A DNA stretch of 59,840 nt from Gammaproteobacteria bacterium (GTDB lineage: Bacteria > Pseudomonadota > Gammaproteobacteria > Thiohalospirales > Thiohalospiraceae), in NCBI GenBank assembly GCA_015491735.1, contig WFVH01000001.1, forward strand, positions 1 through 59,840, in the 5' to 3' direction. The notes under the pieces were generated by a model that did no database searches, had not been told where the DNA came from, and saw only the letters and a list, made by a program, of their open reading frames with translations. Within the stretch, counting starts at the first letter, position 1, and every line of letters begins with the position of its first letter. The position numbers were made by a program, and so were the translations under genes. Shown in pieces: positions 23,235 through 32,599 of this stretch.

Positions 23235-24827
23235 ATGAGCAATATGTTAAACAAACTGAAACAACACTATGGAGTTCTGTTGTTGCCTTTGTTGACAGTC
23301 ATCATTTCAATATTGATTAATCTGGAAAAGTATAGTGATTCTTATATAAATGCGACATTTAATGTGCTGTTGCAGTCCACGATAATTTATGGATTGCTGG
23401 CTGTTTTTAGAAAATGGTTGCTGATACGGATCGTGATCGCTTTTTTTATTGTCACAGCTCTTTTTGTACAGCTGACTTATGACGCCCCTCTTTCCGTTGG
23501 AGTGGTAATGAGTATACTCAACTCCTCGACCCACGAGTCACTTTCATTTATCCAGTTTAACTTTGCTGTTTTTATTCTGTCTTTTCTATTTTTTTTCGGG
23601 ATGTCTTTTTTTTATATTCCACCCAAAAAAAATCTGCACAGGTTGCTTCTGGTTGTAGGGGTTGTCTATCTGGTGACGCCAACGCTGGCATCCAGTAATC
23701 AGCTACTTGCATCGTCAGAATATAAATTCTACATAAAAACGGGTATGGCGAGGGGGCACTCAGAGCTGTTTACGACTATCGAGTATCTTGTACAGGACAT
23801 GTCTTACCGGTTCCCCCTGTTAGCCAGTATCAGGGGAGTAACCGACACAATCAGCCTGATGTCAAAAAAGACAGAGCTGTCTTCGACCTGGTCTGAGGTC
23901 TATTCAGATGGATCAGCGGGGCTTTTGGTTATCGGTATCGGTGAATCGTTGAGAGCCGGCAATCTTGGCGTGTATGGTTACGGCAGAAACACGACGCCCC
24001 GGTTATCCGAACTGTCAAACGATCTTGCTATTTATAAACATGCGTACTCGGCCGGTGTCAATACCTGGGGATCGGTTCCCACCGCATTGACCCTGGCTGG
24101 TATGAGAGCGGACTTGTCGAAATCGATAATCAATCTGGCAAAAGATGCCGGCTTTGAGACCTACTGGTTTTCCAATCAGGCCAGGTTTTCGCAGTGGGAT
24201 TTTTCCGTATCATCCATTGCCGAGCAGGCTGATCATGTTTATTTTTCGTCCGACGAAGAAGCGGGCGCCGATCTGGACTCCATTTTAATAGAAAAACTTT
24301 CCAATGCGCTCAAAGCATCCTCGCAGTCGAAAAAAAGATTGATTGTATTGCACTTCTATGGCTCCCATACAAGTTTTTCAGATCGTTACCCGCCAGAGTA
24401 TGAGTATTTCAATGGGAAAAACAAACTGCTTGATGAGTATGATAACAGCGTTCTTTATACAGATTTCGTCCAAAGCCGGATAATAAACATTGTCGCCGAA
24501 CATGGGGGGAAATATCTGTTTTTTGCCGATCATGGTCTTGGCGATCCGGAAGGGGATGTTCCATTGAAACATGACGTGAGAAGAACGCCGGATATTGACT
24601 CCCTGAAGGTTCCATTAATTGTCTATCCAAAGGAAGAAACGAGCGTAGACACTGAAGAGATCGTGTCGCTATATTATTTTGAGTGCTTTTTTTCGGAGTG
24701 GTCGGGAATTTCGGCTGCCGAGCTGAGAAACGGCTATTGCGATGCTGTTTTCGATGGAAAAAAGGTTGATTTCGTTGATTCAAATCTTGTCCTGCACACG
24801 ACGACCGTACTTGATGGCCCCCATTGA
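23235..24827 (+). CDS. Phosphoethanolamine transferase-like sulfatase-family protein
   Basis: A 530-residue inner-membrane enzyme with four or five N-terminal helices (to about residue 160) and a periplasmic alkaline-phosphatase/sulfatase fold. GESLRAGNLGVYGYGRNTTP (about 237-256) holds the nucleophile region, with Ser where EptA has Thr (GET). VNTWGSVPTALT, LHFYGSHTSFSDRYPPEY and FADHGLGDP follow, the last with metal-binding Asp-His. EptA/CptA-type enzymes move phosphoethanolamine onto lipid A or core sugar. The acceptor here is unknown. The nucleophile change could mean an altered donor or a catalytic Ser. The gene is AT-rich and unlinked to LPS core genes. Confidence 0.8.
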   Translation: MSNMLNKLKQHYGVLLLPLLTVIISILINLEKYSDSYINATFNVLLQSTIIYGLLAVFRKWLLIRIVIAFFIVTALFVQLTYDAPLSVGVVMSILNSSTHESLSFIQFNFAVFILSFLFFFGMSFFYIPPKKNLHRLLLVVGVVYLVTPTLASSNQLLASSEYKFYIKTGMARGHSELFTTIEYLVQDMSYRFPLLASIRGVTDTISLMSKKTELSSTWSEVYSDGSAGLLVIGIGESLRAGNLGVYGYGRNTTPRLSELSNDLAIYKHAYSAGVNTWGSVPTALTLAGMRADLSKSIINLAKDAGFETYWFSNQARFSQWDFSVSSIAEQADHVYFSSDEEAGADLDSILIEKLSNALKASSQSKKRLIVLHFYGSHTSFSDRYPPEYEYFNGKNKLLDEYDNSVLYTDFVQSRIINIVAEHGGKYLFFADHGLGDPEGDVPLKHDVRRTPDIDSLKVPLIVYPKEETSVDTEEIVSLYYFECFFSEWSGISAAELRNGYCDAVFDGKKVDFVDSNLVLHTTTVLDGPH

Positions 24828-25141
24828 GGAGAGTATTATTGTCAACCATGTGCTGCCTCTGTGTTGCAGCGCTTGCCAAAGGAGCAACCATTCCCTGTGC
24901 GCTGTGCCTCGACCCGACAGATGCCTGAAGCGCCGAACATCATCTAACGGGTTTCCGGGTTGACAAGTCCGGCGACCAGTCGTTTCAGGCGGCACGTTAC
25001 CTCTGGATCGTGAAAGAACAGATTGTTTCTCCCGTTTTTACACCATCCCCCGCAAGGAGGACCAAACACTTTTTTTCGGTTGAAGAGAGCGTGGCAACGT
25101 TCAACCTGTGTAGTTGCGGGCGCACGGGGTACAGGTAGCGG
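24828..25141. other. Intergenic region before lptF
   Basis: 314 bp. A TTGACA at about 24960 has no good -10 at 17 bp. I see no gene, no RNA structure I recognise and no repeat copy. The pepA gene that often faces lptF is absent. Confidence 0.4.
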
Positions 25142-26245
25142 ATGATTATCGATCGTTATATTTTCCGGGAAATTACCGGTGTCTGGCTGGCCATTACGCT
25201 GGTGCTGCTGCTGATTTTTGTCGGCAATCAACTGGTATCACTGTTTGACGCTGTTGTTGCAGGCGATCTGAACGGAAATCAGGTTCTGGTCATGCTTGGT
25301 CTCACTGTGGTCAAAAACCTGGCGCGGTTGCTACCCTTTGCTTTTTTTATCGCTATTCTCGTTGCCTTGGGAAGAATGCATAAGGATAGCGAAATGATTG
25401 CCCTCGCGGCATGCGGTGTGGGGATTGGCCGCCTAATGAAAACCATAGCCGTGCTGGCGATTCTGGTTATGGTGTTAACCGCAAGCCTGTCGTTATTGCT
25501 ATCACCGTGGGCTGAGTACAAAACGCAGCGGTTGAAAGATGAGGCGAAATCGGTCACCGAAATCGGTGGTATTCCTGTCGGGATGTTCCGCAGTTTCGAT
25601 ACCTCATGGGGAGAGGGGGTGTTTTATGTAGAGGAGATGGATCCGGAGCGGGGCAGGCTCAAGGAGGTTTTCGTGCAGATGCCGGGAGAGCATCGATGGC
25701 AGCAAAATGTCATTGCCGCCGAAGAAGGGTACCAACGTATCGATAAGGATACGGGCCAGCGATATCTTGTGTTGGTCAACGGGGTTCGTTACGAAGGGAT
25801 TCCCGGGGATGCGGCGTTTCGCATTATACAGTTTCAGCAACATGCGGTGCGTATCGACGCCCGATACAGCTATCGGGACATCCGATTGCGGGCGCAGCCC
25901 ACAATAGAGCTGCTGGATTCCGGCGATCTGGAGGAGATAGCGGAACTACAGTGGCGGCTGGCCGTTCCTTTCTCCGTGATGCCCCTGGCTCTGCTGGCTG
26001 TACCGCTCAGCCGGACTTCACCGCGCCAAGGCCGTTATTCAAGGCTGTTCAGCGCTGTTCTCATCTATATCATCTATGCCAACATGCTCGGTGTAGCCCG
26101 TACCTGGCTCGAGCGGGGGGAGACGCCACAGATGCTCGGGTTGTGGTGGGTGCATGGACTGATGCTGCTTTACGTTGCTTTCGAAGTTGGCCGGCAAAGC
26201 GGCATTCAATGGCGCTTTCAGTTCTGGAGGCAAAAGGCGGCATGA
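25142..26245 (+). CDS. lptF: LPS export ABC transporter permease LptF
   Basis: One of two membrane subunits of LptB2FG, which extracts LPS from the inner membrane; 367 residues. MIIDRYIFREITGVWLAITLVL opens the N-terminal three-helix bundle with GRMHKDSEMIALAACGVG. A periplasmic beta-jellyroll (about residues 130-265) follows, then three more helices. The stop overlaps the lptG start (ATGA). Confidence 0.96.
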   Translation: MIIDRYIFREITGVWLAITLVLLLIFVGNQLVSLFDAVVAGDLNGNQVLVMLGLTVVKNLARLLPFAFFIAILVALGRMHKDSEMIALAACGVGIGRLMKTIAVLAILVMVLTASLSLLLSPWAEYKTQRLKDEAKSVTEIGGIPVGMFRSFDTSWGEGVFYVEEMDPERGRLKEVFVQMPGEHRWQQNVIAAEEGYQRIDKDTGQRYLVLVNGVRYEGIPGDAAFRIIQFQQHAVRIDARYSYRDIRLRAQPTIELLDSGDLEEIAELQWRLAVPFSVMPLALLAVPLSRTSPRQGRYSRLFSAVLIYIIYANMLGVARTWLERGETPQMLGLWWVHGLMLLYVAFEVGRQSGIQWRFQFWRQKAA

Positions 26246-27312
26246 GAATCCTGGACCGTTACATCGGCCGCACGGTAATCTCCGGCACATTGACCGCATT
26301 GATGGTGCTGATGGCCTTGTATATTTTCATGACCTACGTTGGAGAGTTGCAGAAGGTCGGTCAAGCGCGCTACACACCGCTGGTTGCACTGCAGTTTACC
26401 CTGTTGACCCTGCCGCGCTGGGCTGGCGATCTGTTCCCGATGGCGGCTCTTGTTGGAAGTCTGATGGGGCTTGGCGCAATGGCCAGCAACAGTGAACTGG
26501 TGGTGATGCGTGCTGCCGGTGTGTCGGTGATGCGCATTGCCTGGGCAGTGATGAAGATAGCCCTTGCAATGATGGTTGTTGTGGTTATCATCAGCGAAGG
26601 AGTGGTGTCCCATACAGAGCAGTATGCATTCAAACTGCGCGCCACCGCGCTGGAGAAGCCGGTATCGGTTAATACCGGCTCCGGTCTGTGGATCCGGGAG
26701 GGAAGCCGCTACATCAACGCACGTACCGTTTACGCCAATGATCACTTGGGTGGCGTCTATATCTACGAGTTCAATCCGGACAAACAGCCGGTCAAACTGA
26801 TCCGCGCTGCGGAGGCCCGTTATCGACAAGATGGCCGCTGGTTATTGAGGGAGGTAAGCCAGACCCAGTTTGGCAAACAACAGGTTTTCGCCAGACAGGA
26901 GGCGGAACACCGTTGGCGGGGTATTCTCGATCCTGATTTGATCGATGTGGTGGCTGTCGATCCCTACGGACTCTCTTCCCGTGAACTGCTGCGCTATATT
27001 GCCTATCTGGACAGCAATGGCCTGAATGCGGATCAATACCGGGTCGCCTTCTGGAGCAAACTTGCCTCGCCTTTTGCAACCGGCGCCATGATGCTCCTGG
27101 CAATTCCCTTCATTTTTGGGTCGATGCGTTCGGTGAGCATGGGTAGCCGGCTACTCGCCGGCACCTTGATTGGTATCGGTTTCTACTTGTTCAACCATAG
27201 TTTGGGGCAGTTGGGGATTGTCTATTCCATCCCTCCGGTTCTCAGTGCCACATTGCCAACTATTTGCGCCGTAGTGATTACTTACTATATGCTTCGGAGA
27301 GTAAGAGTCTAG
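26242..27312 (+). CDS. lptG: LPS export ABC transporter permease LptG
   Basis: Partner of LptF in the LPS export ABC transporter, 356 residues with the same layout: helices, periplasmic jellyroll (about 135-265), helices. It begins MRILDRYIGRTVISGTL and contains NSELVVMRAAGVSVMRI, the coupling-helix region that meets LptB. ATG 26242 overlaps the lptF stop by 4 bp; a longer in-frame reading lies inside lptF and is not LptG-like. lptB is not in the window. Confidence 0.96.
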   Translation: MRILDRYIGRTVISGTLTALMVLMALYIFMTYVGELQKVGQARYTPLVALQFTLLTLPRWAGDLFPMAALVGSLMGLGAMASNSELVVMRAAGVSVMRIAWAVMKIALAMMVVVVIISEGVVSHTEQYAFKLRATALEKPVSVNTGSGLWIREGSRYINARTVYANDHLGGVYIYEFNPDKQPVKLIRAAEARYRQDGRWLLREVSQTQFGKQQVFARQEAEHRWRGILDPDLIDVVAVDPYGLSSRELLRYIAYLDSNGLNADQYRVAFWSKLASPFATGAMMLLAIPFIFGSMRSVSMGSRLLAGTLIGIGFYLFNHSLGQLGIVYSIPPVLSATLPTICAVVITYYMLRRVRV

Positions 27313-27337
27313 TAATGGTTGTCGAGTATTCAATACC

Positions 27338-29146
27338 ATGCAGCATTTAACCGGCGTTATATCTCCCCGGAAGGCCGGAACGTTGGCAGGGTTGTTCCGG
27401 GAACGCGTGCAGCGTTCGCCGGAGGCGACTGCCTATCGTCACTTCGATTCCCGTTCCCGGCAGTGGCTGGATACCGACTGGCAGACCATGGCGTCGCTGG
27501 TGGCGAGATGGCAAAGAGCGTTTCAGCAAGAGCAGCTAAAACCGGGTGATCGTGTTGCCATTATGCTGGGGAACTGCCGGGAGTGGGTGCTGTTCGATCA
27601 GGCCGCGCTGGGGCTTGGGTTGGTCGTCGTGCCACTGTTCGTTAACGACTGCCCGGAGAATCTGTCCTATGTTCTCAAGGACTCGGGAGCCAAACTGCTG
27701 CTGATTCAGGGGGAACGCCAGTGGCAACAGTTCATGCAGGTTGCCGAAAGATTGGAAGGCCTGCAACGGGTCATTACCCTGGAAGCCATCGAGGATCGGC
27801 AAACCGATGCCCGCTTGCTGTGGATTGAAGCGTGGTTACCCACCGGACCGGTGGGAGCGCTTGTCGCCCGGGAAAGTAAACCGGAGGCGCTGGCAACCAT
27901 TGTCTATACTTCGGGGACATCCGGACGGCCGAAAGGGGTTATGCTCAGTCACAGCAACATTATTTCGGATGCCCACGCCGGCCTGCAGTGTATCAACGTC
28001 TATACCGACGATCTGTTTCTCTCCTTCCTGCCGCTTTCCCATACGCTGGAACGCACGATAGGTTACTACCTGCCGGTAATGGCCGGGGCCTGTGTCGCGT
28101 TTGCCCGCTCCATCCAGCAGCTGAACGAAGATTTCAAGACCATCAGGCCTACAATTTTCGTTTCGGTACCCCGTATTTTCGAGCGGGTGCATTTGCGTAT
28201 CGAAGAGCAGCTTCAAGCCAAATCACCCTTTGCCCGCAAGTTGTTCGAGCGGACAGTCTCAACCGGGTGGCACCGTCACGAGTACAGCCAGGGGAGAGCC
28301 TCGTGGCACCCGGATCTTCTGCTGTGGCCGCTGCTCGATCGGTTGGTTGCCCGCAAAATCCGGGAAAGTTTGGGTGGCCGCGTGCGTCTGACCGTATGCG
28401 GTGGAGCGCCGCTCTCTCCAGCCATCGCACGTATTTTCATCGGCCTGGATATCTGGGTGCTGCAGGGCTACGGCCTCACGGAGGCAAGCCCGGTAATCAG
28501 CGTCAACTCATTGCAGGATAATATTCCCGCCAGCATTGGCAAAGCGCTTCCCGGTATCGAAGTCCGTCTCGGGGAGAGGGATGAGTTATTGGCGAAGGGT
28601 CCGAATATCATGCTTGGCTACTGGAACAACGAAGAGGCCACGGCGGAAGCCATCGACAGAGATGGCTGGCTGCACACAGGTGACAAGGCGCGTATCGATG
28701 AACAGGGGCACATCTTTCTTACCGGCCGCTTGAAAGAGATTCTGGTGCTGGCCAACGGGGAGAAAATTCCGCCTGCGGAGATGGAGATGTCCATCATTGC
28801 CGACAGTCTGTTTGAACAGGTCATGGTGATTGGTGAGCAACGTCCATTTCTGGCCGTTCTGGCCGTGCTCAACAAAGAGCGCTGGGATCTGCTGGTTCAG
28901 GAGTACAAATGGCGCTCTGTTCAGGACGAGTTGCTGCGGGACCGCTCCGTCGAATCGGTAATACTCAAGCGAATTGCCCTGCGGACGGCCACCTTCCCCG
29001 GTTACGCGCAGATCCGTCGAATAGCGCTGACCCTGACACCCTGGACTATCGAAAACGGGTTGATAACCCCAACGATGAAACTGCGCCGTAACCGGATACT
29101 TGAACACCATTCAGCGGATATTGAACGCCTTTACGCGGGGCACTGA
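27338..29146 (+). CDS. AMP-dependent acyl-CoA synthetase (FAA1-like)
   Basis: A 602-residue adenylate-forming enzyme that activates a long-chain fatty acid with ATP and CoA. The P-loop motif A3 is IVYTSGTSGRPKGVMLSH, A5 is QGYGLTEASPVISVN, and A7/A8 are HTGDKARIDEQG and LTGRLKEILVLANGEKI; the C-terminal part has the conserved Lys region. The length and motif set match COG1022 long-chain synthetases. It follows lptG after 25 bp and may be cotranscribed. The chain length used cannot be read from the sequence. Confidence 0.9.
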   Translation: MQHLTGVISPRKAGTLAGLFRERVQRSPEATAYRHFDSRSRQWLDTDWQTMASLVARWQRAFQQEQLKPGDRVAIMLGNCREWVLFDQAALGLGLVVVPLFVNDCPENLSYVLKDSGAKLLLIQGERQWQQFMQVAERLEGLQRVITLEAIEDRQTDARLLWIEAWLPTGPVGALVARESKPEALATIVYTSGTSGRPKGVMLSHSNIISDAHAGLQCINVYTDDLFLSFLPLSHTLERTIGYYLPVMAGACVAFARSIQQLNEDFKTIRPTIFVSVPRIFERVHLRIEEQLQAKSPFARKLFERTVSTGWHRHEYSQGRASWHPDLLLWPLLDRLVARKIRESLGGRVRLTVCGGAPLSPAIARIFIGLDIWVLQGYGLTEASPVISVNSLQDNIPASIGKALPGIEVRLGERDELLAKGPNIMLGYWNNEEATAEAIDRDGWLHTGDKARIDEQGHIFLTGRLKEILVLANGEKIPPAEMEMSIIADSLFEQVMVIGEQRPFLAVLAVLNKERWDLLVQEYKWRSVQDELLRDRSVESVILKRIALRTATFPGYAQIRRIALTLTPWTIENGLITPTMKLRRNRILEHHSADIERLYAGH

Positions 29147-29204
29147 TTTTTGCCAGCGAGTTGCGCAGCCGTGTTACAGCGGGTAAATTGAATATAATAA
29201 AATA

Positions 29205-29356
29205 GTAACTATTCAGCTCACCCCTGAAATCCGCCATTTCTGCGTTGAAAAATGGTCATTTACACGCGTAAACTCCCATTTTTCGCCTTGAACTGACGGA
29301 TTTCAGGGGCAATCTGAACAGTTACCGGCTTGTTTCATACGATGCTGAATAGTTGC
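29205..29356. mobile_element. MITE, GTAACTATTCAGC family (copy 1, complete)
   Basis: A 152-bp non-coding element with terminal inverted repeats: GTAACTATTCAGC at the left and GCTGAATAGTTGC at the right (12 of 13). It is bordered by an exact 8-bp direct repeat ATAAAATA (29197-29204 and 29357-29364). An inner inverted pair CCCCTGAAATCCG/CGGATTTCAGGGG and a central AAAAATGG/CCATTTTT pair let the whole element fold. The copy at 59690 differs at only about four of 150 bases. The GTAA ends and 8-bp duplication are like IS66-family insertion; no transposase gene is nearby. Confidence 0.85.
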
Positions 29357-29574
29357 ATAAAATATTGATTTGTCGGCTTATGCGAACCTCTCCGGGAACA
29401 GTGCGCCTGTGCGGCTGTCCCGTGGGAGAAAAAATGCGGTAGGGGAGATTGAAAAACGAACTTCCTGTCCGATAATCCGATTGTCATGCAAAGGGTTTAG
29501 CGGTTGCTGCCGCCGACATCTCATTGTAGAAAGCTGGCCTGGCCGGCAATACGGGTTTTATAAGGAGAAATCGA

Positions 29575-30411
29575 ATGACAATGCAAGTTGAACCACCCTT
29601 GATGGAGCGTCTGTTGAATATGGCGCCGGTTGGAATCGTATTGCTGGATGCCTCAGGCAAGATATCTTCCGTAAACACGACCTTGCTCGATTTTCTGGGC
29701 GTTACTGCCCCCGCACTGCAGGGGAAAAGCAAAGAGGAGCTTTCCGAGCCTCAGCTGCAACTGCTCTTCGAGCAGCAACAAACCATCTTTGTTCCAGCAA
29801 ACGGCAACCAGGCCGAGCGCTGGCTAAAGTGTGATTGCCACCGGCTGGATAGTAACTGGGAGATTCACTACTATACCGATGTCACCCGCCAGCACCGGCT
29901 GGAGGGCGAACAACGCCGGATGGAGGAGGCGTTGCGTGAGCACTCTTCTACCGATCCCGCCACCGGGCTGTTCAACCGTCGGGGTTTGCTGAGCCGTCTG
30001 GAACCCCAGGTGTCCCGCTGCCGTCGCTACAATACCCGCATGTCCGTGATTATGATTAAACTGCTGCGCACCCGGGGAAAACAGCCGCTCGAAGAGAGTG
30101 ATCTTCCCTCCGTTGCCCGGCTTATCAAGGATCAGGCGCGCTGGGCTGATACGGTTGCGCGGATGGGCGACGACGAGTTGATCATGGTTCTCCCGGAGAC
30201 CTCCAGCCAAGGGGCGTGCGAGTTGGCCGAGCGGCTGGTGAAGCAGATTCAGGAGCTGCCCGTCATCAATAGAGGGGATAAAGAGTTTTGTGCCGCTTTT
30301 GGGGTAACCGCCTGGCGCACGGGGGATGATACCAATACCATGCTCACCCGGGCTACAGACGCAATGGAAAAAGCGCGGGCCGCAGGTGGAAACTACATCG
30401 CAATGGCTTGA
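29575..30411 (+). CDS. PAS-GGDEF domain protein with degenerate signature
   Basis: A 278-residue cytoplasmic protein. The N-terminal PAS domain (about 8-110) starts LLNMAPVGIVLLDASGKISS; a short helical linker leads to a GGDEF-type domain beginning STDPATGLFNRRGLLSRL. The signature loop reads ARMGDDELIMVLP, that is GDDEL in place of GG(D/E)EF, so cyclase activity is doubtful. It may bind GTP or act as a sensor without making c-di-GMP. AAGGAG precedes ATG 29575. About 220 bp separate it from the MITE upstream; that stretch holds only a CGGGAACAG/CTGTCCCG imperfect hairpin. Confidence 0.85.
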   Translation: MTMQVEPPLMERLLNMAPVGIVLLDASGKISSVNTTLLDFLGVTAPALQGKSKEELSEPQLQLLFEQQQTIFVPANGNQAERWLKCDCHRLDSNWEIHYYTDVTRQHRLEGEQRRMEEALREHSSTDPATGLFNRRGLLSRLEPQVSRCRRYNTRMSVIMIKLLRTRGKQPLEESDLPSVARLIKDQARWADTVARMGDDELIMVLPETSSQGACELAERLVKQIQELPVINRGDKEFCAAFGVTAWRTGDDTNTMLTRATDAMEKARAAGGNYIAMA

Positions 30412-30425
30412 AATAGAGAGGAGAA

Positions 30426-30501
30426 TGGTGGCCAGGGACAGAATCGAACTGCCGACACGAGGATTTTCAGTCCACTGCTCTACCGACTGAGCTACCTGGC
30501 C
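30426..30501 (-). tRNA. tRNA-Phe (anticodon GAA)
   Basis: A 76-nt cloverleaf with encoded CCA. The acceptor is GGCCAGG/CCTGGCC with discriminator A. The anticodon loop is CTGAAAA (anticodon GAA) and the T loop TTCGATT. The second pair of the anticodon stem is T-T (GTGGA with TCCTC), a mismatch where other tRNA-Phe genes have a Watson-Crick pair. Confidence 0.95.
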
Positions 30502-30725
30502 AAAGTCGAGCTATTAAAGCGGGAGAACAGGGATGTGTCAAGTGGCGGTTACCGTGTGCCGCGCTGCCAAGAGCAGCGAAGGGTTCGTTATTGCTGCGCT
30601 GTAACCGCTCCCGGCAATCATCCCGTCTGCTGCCTCGGGGGCAGCCAGTGGCTCCGGATTTCTCCTCACCTGGCGTGAACCCCGGCTCAAATTCCACAGC
30701 GTGCCGTGTAGGTGAGCCTGGTGAT

Positions 30726-32045
30726 TCAGGTTGCTGATGTTTTCGTTTTGGGGCGCGCCTGCCTCGCGCGTATCCGTTTTTGGCGCCGGGGGCCGCGCTG
30801 ATTTTTTTCTCTCCCCGCTGTTCCGGAGCGGGACGATCGGGAACGGTGTTTCATCTTTGCAGGCTTTTCCGGTGCAATCAGGAGTGCAGAATCAATTTCC
30901 ATCGCCGGGATTTTGCAGCCGATGTAGGTTTCGATCTCGATTAAGGACAGAGCATATTTTTCGCAGGCGAAACTGATGGCCTCGCCACTGGCGCCGGCCC
31001 GCGCTGTTCGGCCGATGCGGTGCACATAGTCCTGTGGATCCTGCGGCAGGTCATAATTGAAAACATGAGTTACCCCCTCGACATGCAAACCCCGTGCCGC
31101 GACATCGGTCGCTACCATGATGGACAGGTCACCCGCTTGAAACTGTTTTAACAGCGCGATACGTTTCTTTTGAGGAACATCGCCTGATAGCGCGGCCGCC
31201 CGAAAACCATTGCCTTTCAGGTAGCAACAGACTTGTTCGGCTACATGCCTGGTGTTGACGAACACAATTGCGCGCCGGGGTTCCCGTTTGTTGAACAACC
31301 CCAGTAACAGCGGAATTTTTTCCGCGTTGGCGGGATAGTAGACGGATTGGGAAACATGCGTGGCGGTAATCTGTTCGGTGCCAACGCGAATCAATGCAGG
31401 GTTGTTCATGTATTCATAGGCAAGTTCTGTGACCCGCAGGGAGAGTGTTGCAGAGAACAACAGACTTTGGCGCTTTTCGGGTGGTGGCATACGGCGCAGT
31501 AAAAAACGGATATCCTTGATAAAGCCAAGATCGAACATGCGATCGGCTTCATCCAGCACCAGCACCTCGATATTTTTCAGGTTGAATACACGTTGTTTGA
31601 AGTAGTCGATCAGGCGGCCAGGGGTTCCTATCAGAATATCCACGCCTTCGGAGAGCTGTTGTCGTTGACTGTTATAGCCGCTTCCTCCGTAGGCAAGGCC
31701 AAGACGGAGTTCTGTATGTTTCCCCAGATGTTGGGCATCGTTGTAAATCTGGATAGCCAACTCTCGGGTTGGGGCCAGAATCAATGCACGGGGTTGGCTT
31801 GAAGACCGGTTACTGCGGGAAGGGGATCGAAGCAGTCGCGTCATTACCGCCAGCAGGAAGGCGGCGGTTTTCCCGGTTCCGGTTTGTGCCTGCCCTGCTA
31901 CATCCTGACCGGCAAGGGCCAGCGGGAGTGTTTCCGCCTGAATGGGGGTGCAGACAGAAAAGCCGGCTTCTGTTACACCCTGAAGGAGAGATGGCAGCAG
32001 TTGCAGCGAGGAAAAGTCAGAATTTGCTCTGTTTAATTCGTTCAT
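30726..32045 (-). CDS. rhlB: ATP-dependent RNA helicase RhlB
   Basis: A DEAD-box helicase of 439 residues, in E. coli part of the RNA degradosome. The Q motif is [16 protein letters not shown], motif [11 protein letters not shown], Ia [29 protein letters not shown] and [12 protein letters not shown]. The RhlB hallmark [17 protein letters not shown] is present near residue 370. The basic Arg/Lys-rich tail of about 55 residues is an RNA-binding type extension. It is divergent from trxA, the same neighbourhood (rhlB/trxA/rho) as in enterobacteria, which supports RhlB over RhlE. Confidence 0.95.
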   Translation of the reverse strand: MNELNRANSDFSSLQLLPSLLQGVTEAGFSVCTPIQAETLPLALAGQDVAGQAQTGTGKTAAFLLAVMTRLLRSPSRSNRSSSQPRALILAPTRELAIQIYNDAQHLGKHTELRLGLAYGGSGYNSQRQQLSEGVDILIGTPGRLIDYFKQRVFNLKNIEVLVLDEADRMFDLGFIKDIRFLLRRMPPPEKRQSLLFSATLSLRVTELAYEYMNNPALIRVGTEQITATHVSQSVYYPANAEKIPLLLGLFNKREPRRAIVFVNTRHVAEQVCCYLKGNGFRAAALSGDVPQKKRIALLKQFQAGDLSIMVATDVAARGLHVEGVTHVFNYDLPQDPQDYVHRIGRTARAGASGEAISFACEKYALSLIEIETYIGCKIPAMEIDSALLIAPEKPAKMKHRSRSSRSGTAGREKNQRGPRRQKRIRARQARPKTKTSAT

Positions 32046-32180
32046 TTAGGATAAGAATATCAAAAATCCCCCCTTTGGTCTTGAAATCATCACCAGATTG
32101 GGCTGAAATTAGGGTTTGAACGTGAATGAAGGCGTGAATCCGGCAGGAATAACCGGCCATGCCGAAATGGAGGCAATAAA

Positions 32181-32507
32181 TTGAGTGACAATATCGTCTA
32201 TGTTACGGACAGTACATTTGAAGAAGAGGTGATCAATTCGGATCAGCCGGTGTTGGTCGATTATTGGGCTGATTGGTGTGGGCCGTGCAAGATGATTGCC
32301 CCCATTCTGGACGAGATTTCGGGGGATTATGCCGGCAAGCTGAAGGTCGCCAAGCTGAATATCGATGAAAACCCTGTAACTCCACCAAAATTCGGTATTC
32401 GCGGCATTCCTACCTTGATGCTGTTTAAGGATGGTCATGTCGAGGCAACCAAGGTCGGCGCCATGTCGAAATCTCAGTTGACAGCCTTTATCGACAGCAA
32501 TCTGTAG
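32181..32507 (+). CDS. trxA: Thioredoxin 1
   Basis: A cytoplasmic disulfide reductase of 108 residues with active site WCGPC (Cys33 and Cys36) and cis-proline region [12 protein letters not shown]. The start is TTG 32181 with TGGAGG eight bases upstream; no ATG fits. It sits between rhlB and rho, the typical order. The conserved Tyr-Gly before the Ile-Pro is FGIRGIP, normal for TrxA. Confidence 0.97.
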   Translation: MSDNIVYVTDSTFEEEVINSDQPVLVDYWADWCGPCKMIAPILDEISGDYAGKLKVAKLNIDENPVTPPKFGIRGIPTLMLFKDGHVEATKVGAMSKSQLTAFIDSNL

Positions 32508-32518
32508 AACGATACAAC

Positions 32519-32556
32519 AACCCCTGTGGCCCGCTTGAGGCTGGACGCAGGGGGTT
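32519..32556 (+). terminator. Stem-loop after trxA
   Basis: AACCCCTG (32519-32526) pairs with CAGGGGGTT (32548-32556) with a one-base bulge, followed by ATTG rather than a T-run. A weak terminator or 3'-end hairpin. Confidence 0.45.
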
Positions 32557-32599
32557 ATTGATGTTAGCATTAGGTTTCACGCTGAAGGAAAGAAGCCGG

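Noticed and set aside
22191-24827. Defence island (ATPase plus membrane enzyme)
   Set aside because: No nuclease, TOPRIM, reverse transcriptase or other known defence partner beside the ATPase; the genes have separate leaders about 290 bp apart.
29367-29570. c-di-GMP riboswitch before the GGDEF gene
   Set aside because: One imperfect hairpin is present but the conserved GEMM core is not.
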